Shown: in pieces, positions 8,020-14,026 of the stretch
Layout of the letters: every line of letters starts with the position of its first letter
How positions within the stretch are numbered: the stretch's first letter is position 1
DNA from: ZC4RG30 sp964396335
GTDB lineage: Bacteria > Pseudomonadota > Gammaproteobacteria > Steroidobacterales > Steroidobacteraceae
Reading direction: 5' to 3'
Length of the DNA: 25,628 nucleotides
Assembly: GCA_964396335.1 (NCBI GenBank)
Contig: CAYNEX010000025.1
Span: 1-25,628 of the forward strand
Position numbers and translations under genes: made by a program
Notes under the pieces: model-generated
What the model saw: only the letters and a program-made list of their open reading frames with translations
Told to the model about the DNA's origin: nothing
Databases searched by the model: none

Positions 8020-8124
8020 ATGAAAGTTGGGGCAGCCATCGGACTTTCGATATGCGTCATTGCTATGTCAAGTTGTCGCCAAAAGGCTGTCCCGGCGCCG
8101 ACAAGTTTCGAGGGGAGCGGCTGA
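8020..8124 (+). CDS. Candidate 34-residue small lipoprotein
   Basis: This short frame encodes a protein that starts MKVGAAIGLSICVIAMSSC. It has one N-terminal Lys, a 13-residue hydrophobic core and a lipobox-like AMSS-C19, then a short polar tail ending at residue 34. That is the layout of very small lipoproteins. The stop lies 3 bases before the ATG of the alpha/beta hydrolase gene. Against it, there is no clear ribosome binding site before the ATG, Met at lipobox -3 is uncommon, and a 34-codon frame can arise by chance. The local base composition is clearly less GC-rich than the flanking genes, as expected of a promoter region as well as of a signal peptide. Confidence 0.35.
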   Translation: MKVGAAIGLSICVIAMSSCRQKAVPAPTSFEGSG

Positions 8125-8127
8125 ACG

Positions 8128-9000
8128 ATGAGTGAATGGAAGGGATGGCAGGTCCTGCGCGACCTCGGCGATGAGTTCTCGCCACGGGCCATCGAAACCA
8201 CGCGGCAGTTGTACCTGGCTGATGCGCTGCGGCCGGATCCGGCAACGGTGACCCGCGACCTTTCCTATGGTGCGGATGCCCGCCATCGCCTTGATGTATT
8301 CACTGCCGGCGGCCAGTCTCCACGGCCGGTGGTGGTGTTCGTGCATGGCGGCGGGTTTGCCGCCGGCGACAAGGGCGGGGCGGATGCTCCCTTCTACAAC
8401 AACATCGGCGCCTGGGCGGTGCGCAGCGGCTTCGTCGGCGTCAATCTCACCTACCGGCTGACGCCCGCGCATCCCTGGCCGGCCGGCGCGCAGGACGTGG
8501 CGCTGGGCCTGCAATGGATCGCGCGCAACATCGATGCGCATGGCGGAGATCCGCGCCGCATCGTGCTGATCGGACAATCCGCCGGCGCCGCGCATGTGTC
8601 CGCCTTCCTGGCGGGGCAGGGGCGTGACGCCGCAGCCGATACGCCGCTGGCCGGCGCGGTGCTGCTGTCGGGCATCTACGAGCCGGATCCCTTCCGTGTT
8701 GATCCGATGCAGGATGCCTACTACGGCACGGATCGCGCATTGCAGTCGCGCCAGTCCGCGGTGGTCGCCCTCGCGACGACCGCGACGCCCTGTCTCTACA
8801 CCATCAGCGAGTTCGATCCGTCGATCTTCCATCGGCAGCTGGCCGCGGTGGTGGAAGCGCGCGCGGCGGCGACCGGACGTTGCCCGGAGACGCTCTGGCT
8901 GACCGGCCACAATCATTTCTCCAGCTCGCTGCAGATCGGCGGGCCGATCGACACGCTGGGAGAGCCGCTGGCCGCGTTCGTGCGCCGGGTTTGCGGCTGA
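8128..9000 (+). CDS. Alpha/beta hydrolase (HSL/carboxylesterase type)
   Basis: This is a 290-residue protein with no signal peptide, so it is cytoplasmic. It has oxyanion motif HGGG (73-76), nucleophile S151 in GQSAGA, likely acid D230 (SEFDPS) and H261 or H263 in TGHNHFSS. This is the layout of hormone-sensitive-lipase-type carboxylesterases (also arylformamidase-like and BD-FAE-like enzymes), which hydrolyse small esters. The ATG follows the purine-rich stretch GAGGGGAG (8109-8116). The substrate is unknown. The next gene on the same strand starts 379 bp later behind its own promoter, so this gene is not part of the nitrate operon. Confidence 0.87.
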   Translation: MSEWKGWQVLRDLGDEFSPRAIETTRQLYLADALRPDPATVTRDLSYGADARHRLDVFTAGGQSPRPVVVFVHGGGFAAGDKGGADAPFYNNIGAWAVRSGFVGVNLTYRLTPAHPWPAGAQDVALGLQWIARNIDAHGGDPRRIVLIGQSAGAAHVSAFLAGQGRDAAADTPLAGAVLLSGIYEPDPFRVDPMQDAYYGTDRALQSRQSAVVALATTATPCLYTISEFDPSIFHRQLAAVVEARAAATGRCPETLWLTGHNHFSSSLQIGGPIDTLGEPLAAFVRRVCG

Positions 9001-9012
9001 CGCACCGGCGTT

Positions 9013-9038
9013 GTGCGCGATGCACCGCTGACGCGCAC
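9013..9038 (+). other. Stem-loop after the hydrolase gene
   Basis: A 7-bp perfect stem (GTGCGCG at 9013-9019 with CGCGCAC at 9032-9038) encloses a 12-base loop. There is no T tract, so it is not a standard intrinsic terminator. A second small stem, GGCCC/GGGCC, lies at 9085-9099. Nothing else coding is apparent in 9001-9113, which may hold activator sites for the sigma-54 promoter downstream. Confidence 0.4.
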
Positions 9039-9113
9039 GGCTGATCGCATGGTCGCCGCAGCCTGGGGTCGGTGAGCCGCCGCTGGCCCTTGCAGGGCCT
9101 CTTGCGGGCACCT

Positions 9114-9133
9114 CCAGCACCTGCGCGTGCTGG
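9114..9133. promoter_or_regulatory. Perfect 7-bp palindrome overlapping the -24 element
   Basis: CCAGCAC (9114-9120) and GTGCTGG (9127-9133) form a perfect inverted repeat with a 6-base spacer. The right arm contains the GG of the sigma-54 -24 box. It resembles an NtrC half-site pair (GCAC and GTGC), but the spacing is one base short and the site is too close to the promoter for a normal enhancer. A protein bound here would block sigma-54 polymerase. Whether anything binds is unknown. Confidence 0.35.
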
Positions 9134-9146
9134 CACGCGGTTTGCT
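9131..9146 (+). promoter_or_regulatory. Sigma-54 (RpoN) promoter for nasT-nasS
   Basis: The sequence TGGCACG, four bases, TTGCT matches the 16-base sigma-54 consensus TGGCACG-N4-TTGCW at every defined position. The -24 GG (9132-9133) and -12 GC (9144-9145) have the required 10-base spacing. Transcription should start near 9156-9157, immediately before the leader hairpins. Sigma-54 needs an enhancer-binding activator. For nitrogen assimilation this is usually NtrC, so nasT-nasS expression would follow nitrogen limitation (inferred). Confidence 0.85.
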
Positions 9147-9158
9147 TCATCCACTCCA

Positions 9159-9196
9159 GACCTTCAACGAACGAAGGTCCCACGGCAACGCCGCCG
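9159..9196 (+). ncRNA. ANTAR-type two-hairpin leader RNA (putative NasT target)
   Basis: Hairpin P1 has 7-bp arms GACCTTC (9159-9165) and GAAGGTC (9173-9179) around loop AACGAAC. Hairpin P2 has arms CGGC (9183-9186) and GCCG (9193-9196) around the hexaloop AACGCC. ANTAR targets are tandem hairpins with six-base loops carrying A at position 1 and G at position 4. P2 fits exactly. P1 has A1 and G4, but its loop is one base longer. The 3' half of P2 is also the 5' arm of the terminator at 9187-9241, so P2 and the terminator are mutually exclusive. Protein binding to P1/P2 would therefore permit read-through into nasT. The encoded NasT, which starts at 9380, is the obvious ligand. Confidence 0.75.
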
Positions 9197-9241
9197 GTTC
9201 CGGATGGGTCTCCTCCCCCTCCGTCACCGGCGGCGTTTTTT
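9187..9241 (+). terminator. Intrinsic terminator in the nasT leader
   Basis: 12-bp perfectly complementary arms, AACGCCGCCGGT (9187-9198) and ACCGGCGGCGTT (9226-9237), enclose a loop that can pair further (CGGA with TCCG). The stem runs into six T residues (9236-9241). It lies between the sigma-54 promoter and nasT, with no gene ending just before it, so it acts as an attenuator and not as an end-of-operon terminator. Confidence 0.88.
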
Positions 9242-9379
9242 GTTTGCGGGGCAGGACAGGAGCAGGCTGAGGTGCAGGCCGGTTGCATGAAAAGGAGCAG
9301 GGCGGGTCGACGGGACGCGCGCAGGATGTGCGTGTCGTCGGCCGATGCGCGGTAGCCCTGCATTCCACATCCCATTCGC
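9242..9379 (+). other. Untranslated stretch between attenuator and nasT
   Basis: This stretch holds no clear gene. A 22-codon frame at 9287-9355 encodes a very basic peptide beginning MKRSRAGRRD, but no ribosome binding site precedes it. AAGGAG (9292-9297) is present but has no start codon at a useful distance. The 20 bases before the nasT ATG contain no Shine-Dalgarno-like sequence. Confidence 0.4.
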
Positions 9380-9970
9380 ATGAACGACACGCCGATTCGA
9401 GTACTGATCGTCGACCAGAACCTCGCCAGGGCCACCATCCTGGAAGAGGGGCTGCGCGAGGCCGGCTATCGCGACCTGATCGTGGTGCGCGACATGCAGA
9501 ACCTGATGCGGCGCATCCTCGAGGAGCAGCCGGATGTGATCCTGATCGACCTGGAGAATCCCAACCGCGACGTGCTGGAGCAGATGTTCCAGGTGTCGCG
9601 CGTGGTGCAGCGCCCGGTGGCCATGTTCGTGGACTCCGCCGATCGCGGCACCATCGAGCGCGCCATCGATGCAGGCGTGTCGGCCTACGTGGTGGACGGG
9701 CTGCGCAAGGAGCGCGTGCAGGCCATCGTCGAAACCGCCCTGAGCCGTTTCCGTGCCTTCGAGAGACTGCGCGCGGAACTGGACGAAACACGCCGCCAGC
9801 TGGAGGACCGCAAACTCATCGACCGCGCCAAGGGCATCCTGATGAAGCAGCGTGGAATGGGCGAAGAGGAAGCCTATGAAGCCATGCGGCGCGCGGCGAT
9901 GGAATCCAACCTGCGCCTGGCGGACGTGGCGCGCAGTGTCATTACGGCCGCAGGGCTGCTGAAACCATGA
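9380..9970 (+). CDS. nasT: NasT, ANTAR-domain transcription antiterminator for nitrate assimilation
   Basis: This is a 196-residue protein with an N-terminal receiver-like domain (about 7-120; VLIVDQN, D57 in VILIDLENPN), a coiled-coil helix (about 122-145) and a C-terminal ANTAR domain (about 146-192; LIDRAKGILMKQRGMGEEEAY). The acidic pocket reads DQ and not DD, so phosphorylation may not be the signal. In known NasST systems NasT binds a two-hairpin leader RNA and prevents termination. NasS holds NasT inactive until nitrate or nitrite binds NasS. The gene lies 138 bases after an attenuator with such hairpins, so it probably controls its own transcript. The ATG has no visible Shine-Dalgarno sequence, but no alternative start fits because an in-frame TAG lies at 9353-9355. 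It overlaps nasS (ATGA at 9967-9970). Confidence 0.9.
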   Translation: MNDTPIRVLIVDQNLARATILEEGLREAGYRDLIVVRDMQNLMRRILEEQPDVILIDLENPNRDVLEQMFQVSRVVQRPVAMFVDSADRGTIERAIDAGVSAYVVDGLRKERVQAIVETALSRFRAFERLRAELDETRRQLEDRKLIDRAKGILMKQRGMGEEEAYEAMRRAAMESNLRLADVARSVITAAGLLKP

Positions 9971-11037
9971 GAGAAGAGAAGATCGCCCCGCGGCAGACCG
10001 TCAGTGTGGGCTTCATGCCGTTGCTGGACTGTGCGCTGCTGGTGGCCGCGCACGAGAAAGGGTTTGCCGCGAAGCAGGGCCTGGAACTGCGGCTGGTGCG
10101 CGAGGTGTCGTGGGCCAATGTGCGCGACCGCGTGGCGGTGGGCCGCCTGGATGCGGCGCAGATGCTGGGCCCGATGGTGGTCGCTTCGCAGCTGGGCCTG
10201 TGGCCCGGCGGTGCCCGTTGCGAGGCGGTGGCGGCGCTGGGCGTGGGAGGCAATGCCATCACGGTCTCCATGTCGCTCTGGCGGCGCATGGCCGCCGCCG
10301 GTGCCCGCGTGGGAGCCCCGCCGGAGTTGCAGGCCCGCGCGCTGGCCGGCGTGATCGCGGAGCGTCATCACGGCGGCGGGCAGCCTCTGACGCTGGCGAT
10401 GGTGTTCCCGTTCTCCAGTCATCACTACCAGCTGCGCGACTGGCTGGCGCTGGGCGGGATCGATGCCGATCGTGATGTGCGCCTGGTGGTGGTGCCGCCG
10501 CCGATGCTGGTGGAGGCCCTGCGCACCGGACAGGTGGATGGCTGCTGCGTCGGCGAACCCTGGAACAGCCTGGCGGTGGATGCGGGCCTCGGCACCATCG
10601 TCACCGTGGGCAGCGAGATCTGGTCGCGTCCGCCGGAGAAAGTGCTCGGCCTGCGTACCGATTTCCTGGAACGCAACCCCGCCGCCGTGCAGGCACTGGT
10701 GCGCGCGCTGGTACAGGCCGCCGACTGGGCCGGTGAGCCGGCCAATCGCCTGGAACTGGCGCAGCTGCTGGCGCAGCCGCAATACGTGGGCGCCCCCGCA
10801 TCGCTGCTGCTGGCGGCCATGAATGGTGAACTGGTGATGCAGCCCGGCGGTGCGCCGCTGCGTTGGAACGGTTTCCTGATGCTGGGCCGCGAGGCCACGC
10901 AGCCGCGTATCGAGGACGCCGCCATGCTGCTGGAACGCATGCAGCGCAGCGGGCAGGTGCATGAAGTGAGCGCAGCCGACGCAGCGGCCGGCTTCCGCGC
11001 CGACGTGTATGCCGCGGCGCTCGCAGGCGGGCTCTAG
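9967..11037 (+). CDS. nasS: NasS, cytoplasmic nitrate/nitrite-responsive regulator (NrtA/CmpA-like)
   Basis: This is a 356-residue protein with the fold of ABC-transporter nitrate-binding proteins (SVGFMPLLDCALLVAAHEKGFAA, LDAAQMLGPM, LTLAMVFPFSSHHYQLRDWL, VDGCCVGEPWNSLAVD). It has no signal peptide, lipobox or TAT motif, so it stays in the cytoplasm, as NasS does. In studied systems NasS binds NasT when nitrate is absent and releases it when nitrate or nitrite binds. Translational overlap with nasT fits a stoichiometric pair. No nrtB or nrtC transporter genes are adjacent, which argues against a transport role. Its stop overlaps the stop of the convergent kinase/phosphatase gene by 4 bases (11034-11037). 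Confidence 0.9.
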   Translation: MREEKIAPRQTVSVGFMPLLDCALLVAAHEKGFAAKQGLELRLVREVSWANVRDRVAVGRLDAAQMLGPMVVASQLGLWPGGARCEAVAALGVGGNAITVSMSLWRRMAAAGARVGAPPELQARALAGVIAERHHGGGQPLTLAMVFPFSSHHYQLRDWLALGGIDADRDVRLVVVPPPMLVEALRTGQVDGCCVGEPWNSLAVDAGLGTIVTVGSEIWSRPPEKVLGLRTDFLERNPAAVQALVRALVQAADWAGEPANRLELAQLLAQPQYVGAPASLLLAAMNGELVMQPGGAPLRWNGFLMLGREATQPRIEDAAMLLERMQRSGQVHEVSAADAAAGFRADVYAAALAGGL

Positions 11038-12734
11038 CGATGCGCCTGCAGGCCGAGGCTGATGACCAGGAGTACCGCCAGCATCGCGGCAATGGCCTGC
11101 CAGAAGCGCAGCGGATTGCGCTCGTACAGCGACAGCTGGCGCGGCACGACCGGCACGCCGCGGTGCATGGCGCCTTCCAGTTCCATCGAGAATTCGAGCA
11201 CGTCGCCGAAACGCCCGTTGCGGTCGACGGCGAAGGCGCGCGACAGCAGATGGCCAAGCCAGGCGGGCAGGTCGGCACGGTAGCGGGAAAGTGGCGCGGG
11301 TTGGCCGAAACGTGGCCGCGAGAAGGCCTCGATCTCGCCGAAGGGATAACGTCCGCTGAACATGCGGTACAGCGTCACGCCGAGCGCGAACTGGTCGGAG
11401 CGTTCATCACCGGGCTCGCCGTCGAACAACTCCGGCGCCATGTAGCTGGGCGTACCGGGGATCGGCCCGCCGGGGTCATCAAGTCGCGGCAGCCGGACCA
11501 CGCCCAGGTCGAGCAGCTTCAGGCCGCCATCGCGCTCCAGCAGCACGTTCTCCGGCTTGATGTCGCGATGGATCACGCCCGCACGGTGCAGGGCGGTGAT
11601 GGCGCGGGACAGCTTCTGCGCGGTCTCGATGCCTTCCGTGAGTGTGACGGCCGGGCGGCGATTCAGTCGCGCCTCGAGAGTCTCGCCGTCGTAGAAGGGC
11701 ATGACCGCATACAGGCAGCTCTGGCGGCCGGGCGTCAGCGTCAGTATTTCGCCGAGGAAGGGGCTCTGCAGGCGCGCTGCCACCCACGCCTCGCGCATGA
11801 AGGCATGCAGCCAGGGCGATGTGGCCGTCGCATCGCCATGCGGGAACTTCAGCACCACTTCAGTCCCGAGGGTCTCGTCGGTGGCGCGCAGCAGCCGGCT
11901 GTAGCGGCCGGTGGAGACCACATCGTGGATGCGAAAGCCGTCGAGCACCGTGCCAGGCTTCGGCGCGTCCGCCAGCGGCAATGCGCGCACTTCAGCAAAC
12001 AATTCCGCTGCGCCGGGGTCCGGCAGTTCCAGCACATCGACAATGGCGCAGCTGGCATTGTCCTGGGTGCCTTGATCGAGCGCCGCCTCGACCAGCGCCG
12101 CGGCATCCTCGGCGGGCGAACGACGCCGCTGCACAAGCGCCGAGATGCGCTCGTCACGCAGCACGCCGTGCACGCCGTCGGAACACAGCAGCAGACGGTC
12201 GTGGAGTCGCAGCGGAAGGCGGCCATGGTCCAGGCGCAGGGTGGCTTCCATGCCGACGGCGCGCAGCAGCACATGATCGCGTTCGGGCTGGCGCAGCGTG
12301 TGATCCTCGGTGAGCCGCTGCAGTTCGCCGTCCCGCAGCAGGTAGGCGCGGGTGTCGCCCACATGGATGACGTGGGCTTCGCGGCCCGCCAGGACCGCGG
12401 CGGTGAATGTGGTGGCGGCGCGGCTCAGGCGTTCATCCACGGCGGCGGTGGCGTACAGCCAGCCGTTGAATGCCTCCATCGCGCGGGCCGCATTGCGTGC
12501 CACGCCCTGCGTGGCCTGTCCCTGGTAATGCGCCTCGATGAAGCTGCGGACGGCCAGTTCCGCGGCACAACGTCCGCCATTGCCGGAACTGACGCCATCC
12601 GCGACGGCGACCACATGGCCGAGCGCGGCGTCCTCTCCATCGCAGCTCAGGCCGACGAAGTCCTGGTTCCCGGGCCTGCGGCCCTTGCGGCTGCAGAAAC
12701 CGGCATTGACGCGCAGCCGGCGCGATTCGGACAT
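11034..12734 (-). CDS. Bifunctional PP2C phosphatase / Ser-Thr protein kinase, membrane-anchored
   Basis: This is a 566-residue protein. Residues about 8-237 are a PP2C-type phosphatase with metal ligands in VADGVSSGNGG (D46, G47), GDTRAY (D127), CSDGV (D186) and QDNAS (D225). Residues about 265-520 are a Ser/Thr kinase with K296 (VVLKFP), HRDIKPEN (D391), DLG (409-411, where DFG is usual), APE (433-435) and D448. The glycine loop (STGRYSRLL) is degenerate. A hydrophobic segment (about 547-562) near the C-terminus anchors it with both enzymes in the cytoplasm. Related genes sit beside nasA/nirB in Pseudomonas. The substrate there is not known to me. It is divergent from the transporter gene with a 73-bp gap. 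GGAG lies eight bases before the ATG. Confidence 0.9.
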   Translation of the reverse strand: MSESRRLRVNAGFCSRKGRRPGNQDFVGLSCDGEDAALGHVVAVADGVSSGNGGRCAAELAVRSFIEAHYQGQATQGVARNAARAMEAFNGWLYATAAVDERLSRAATTFTAAVLAGREAHVIHVGDTRAYLLRDGELQRLTEDHTLRQPERDHVLLRAVGMEATLRLDHGRLPLRLHDRLLLCSDGVHGVLRDERISALVQRRRSPAEDAAALVEAALDQGTQDNASCAIVDVLELPDPGAAELFAEVRALPLADAPKPGTVLDGFRIHDVVSTGRYSRLLRATDETLGTEVVLKFPHGDATATSPWLHAFMREAWVAARLQSPFLGEILTLTPGRQSCLYAVMPFYDGETLEARLNRRPAVTLTEGIETAQKLSRAITALHRAGVIHRDIKPENVLLERDGGLKLLDLGVVRLPRLDDPGGPIPGTPSYMAPELFDGEPGDERSDQFALGVTLYRMFSGRYPFGEIEAFSRPRFGQPAPLSRYRADLPAWLGHLLSRAFAVDRNGRFGDVLEFSMELEGAMHRGVPVVPRQLSLYERNPLRFWQAIAAMLAVLLVISLGLQAHR

Positions 12735-12807
12735 ACCCCTTGCTCCACGACGACATGCTGGCGGGTTGCAGCCTCCATCGTGCCGTTTCTCTCAAGGTAA
12801 CCACAAG

Positions 12808-14013
12808 ATGGATTCAGGATTCTGGAAAGCCGGACATCGCCCGACGCTGTTTGCCGCCTTCTTCTATTTCGACCTCAGCTTCATGGTATGGGTGATGCTG
12901 GGGCCGCTGGGCGTGGCGATCGCCACGGACCTGGCGCTGACGCCGGCGCAGAAGGGCCTGATGGTGGCCACGCCGGTGCTCGCCGGTGCCTTGCTGCGCA
13001 TTCCCGCCGGCATCCTGGTGGATCACCTGAAGCCGAAGCGGACCGGCCTGATCTGCCAGCTGGTCGTGATCGCAGGCCTGCTGCTGGCGTGGTTCATCGG
13101 TGTGGATTCCTTCGCCGCCGTGCTGGTGCTGGCGCTGGTGCTGGGTGTGGCAGGGGCCGCCTTCGCCGTCGCGCTGCCGCTGGCCTCGCGCTGGTATCCG
13201 CCGCATTACCAGGGCACGGCGCTGGGCATTGCCGGTGCCGGCAATTCCGGCACGGCGCTGGCCGCATTGTTCGCGCCGGCGCTCGCCATCGCATTCGGCT
13301 GGCAGAACGTGATCGGCCTGGCGACATTGCCGCTGCTGCTGGCGCTTGCCGTGTATGTGCTGCTGGCGCGCGACAGCCCGAAGAATCCACCGCCCAAGCC
13401 GGCCGCCGCGTACTTCGCGCCGCTGCGAAGCGCCGATGCCTGGTGGTTCATGTTCTTCTACGCGGTCAGTTTCGGCGGCTTCTCCGGCCTGTCCTCGTCG
13501 CTGACCATCTATTTCAACGACCAGTACGGCCTGGCGCCGGTGACCGCGGGTTATCTCACCGCCGCCTGCGTGTTCGCCGGCTCGCTGGTGCGGCCGCTGG
13601 GCGGCGCGGTGGCCGACCGGGTCGGCGGCATCCGCTCATTGATGCTGATGTATGCCATCGCCGCCGCGGCGCTGTTCATGGCCGGGGCCAGCATGCCCAC
13701 GGCGCTGTCGGCGCTGTCGGTGCTGATCGTGGCGATGCTGGCGATGGGCATGGCCAACGGCGCGGTCTTCCAGCTGGTGCCGCAGCGTTTCCGTGAAGAG
13801 ATCGGCGTGATGACCGGGCTGGTCGGCATGGCCGGCGGCGTCGGCGGTTCTTTCCTCGCGTCGAGCCTCGGTTTCGCCAGGCAGTTCAGCGGCGAGTACG
13901 CCGGCGGCTTTTTCATCTTCGGCGCCATCGCGCTGGTGGCGCTGGTGGGACTGGCCAGCGTGAAGCGCCGCTGGCGCACCACCTGGGGCGCTGTGGTGCA
14001 GGCGCGAATCTGA
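12808..14013 (+). CDS. narK: MFS nitrate/nitrite transporter (NarK/NasA family)
   Basis: This is a 401-residue protein with about 12 hydrophobic segments. Both nitrate-porter signatures are visible: GAGNSGTALAALFAPALA in TM5 and GMANGAVFQLVPQRF, then GVMTGLVGMAGGVGGSF, in the C-terminal half. It imports nitrate, and possibly nitrite, across the inner membrane. The ATG was chosen because AAGG (12794-12797) precedes it and the first TM region follows at once. The 73 bp upstream show neither a sigma-54 site nor an ANTAR leader. The stop lies 13 bases before the nirB GTG, and it leads the operon narK-nirB-nirD/FAD-nasA. The name nasA is also used for this transporter in Pseudomonas. Confidence 0.92.
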   Translation: MDSGFWKAGHRPTLFAAFFYFDLSFMVWVMLGPLGVAIATDLALTPAQKGLMVATPVLAGALLRIPAGILVDHLKPKRTGLICQLVVIAGLLLAWFIGVDSFAAVLVLALVLGVAGAAFAVALPLASRWYPPHYQGTALGIAGAGNSGTALAALFAPALAIAFGWQNVIGLATLPLLLALAVYVLLARDSPKNPPPKPAAAYFAPLRSADAWWFMFFYAVSFGGFSGLSSSLTIYFNDQYGLAPVTAGYLTAACVFAGSLVRPLGGAVADRVGGIRSLMLMYAIAAAALFMAGASMPTALSALSVLIVAMLAMGMANGAVFQLVPQRFREEIGVMTGLVGMAGGVGGSFLASSLGFARQFSGEYAGGFFIFGAIALVALVGLASVKRRWRTTWGAVVQARI

Positions 14014-14026
14014 AGTGGAGCGGACC

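Noticed and set aside
9013..9038. Strong stem-loop after the alpha/beta hydrolase as an intrinsic terminator
   Set aside because: The stem is perfect but no T tract follows, so I list it only as a stem-loop.
9287..9355. 22-codon basic peptide frame upstream of nasT as a regulatory leader peptide
   Set aside because: There is no ribosome binding site and no codon pattern that suggests attenuation. The frame is too short to support.
12723..12742. Sigma-54-like sequence in front of narK (CGGACAT then CTTGCT)
   Set aside because: GG-to-GC spacing is 11 bases and not 10, and the -24 half is poor. Sigma-54 does not tolerate this spacing, so I do not call a promoter.
11040..12800. Long plus-strand open frame (about 586 codons) opposite the kinase/phosphatase gene
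   Set aside because: The minus strand encodes intact PP2C and kinase motifs, while the plus frame gives a Gln/His/Arg-rich product without recognisable motifs.
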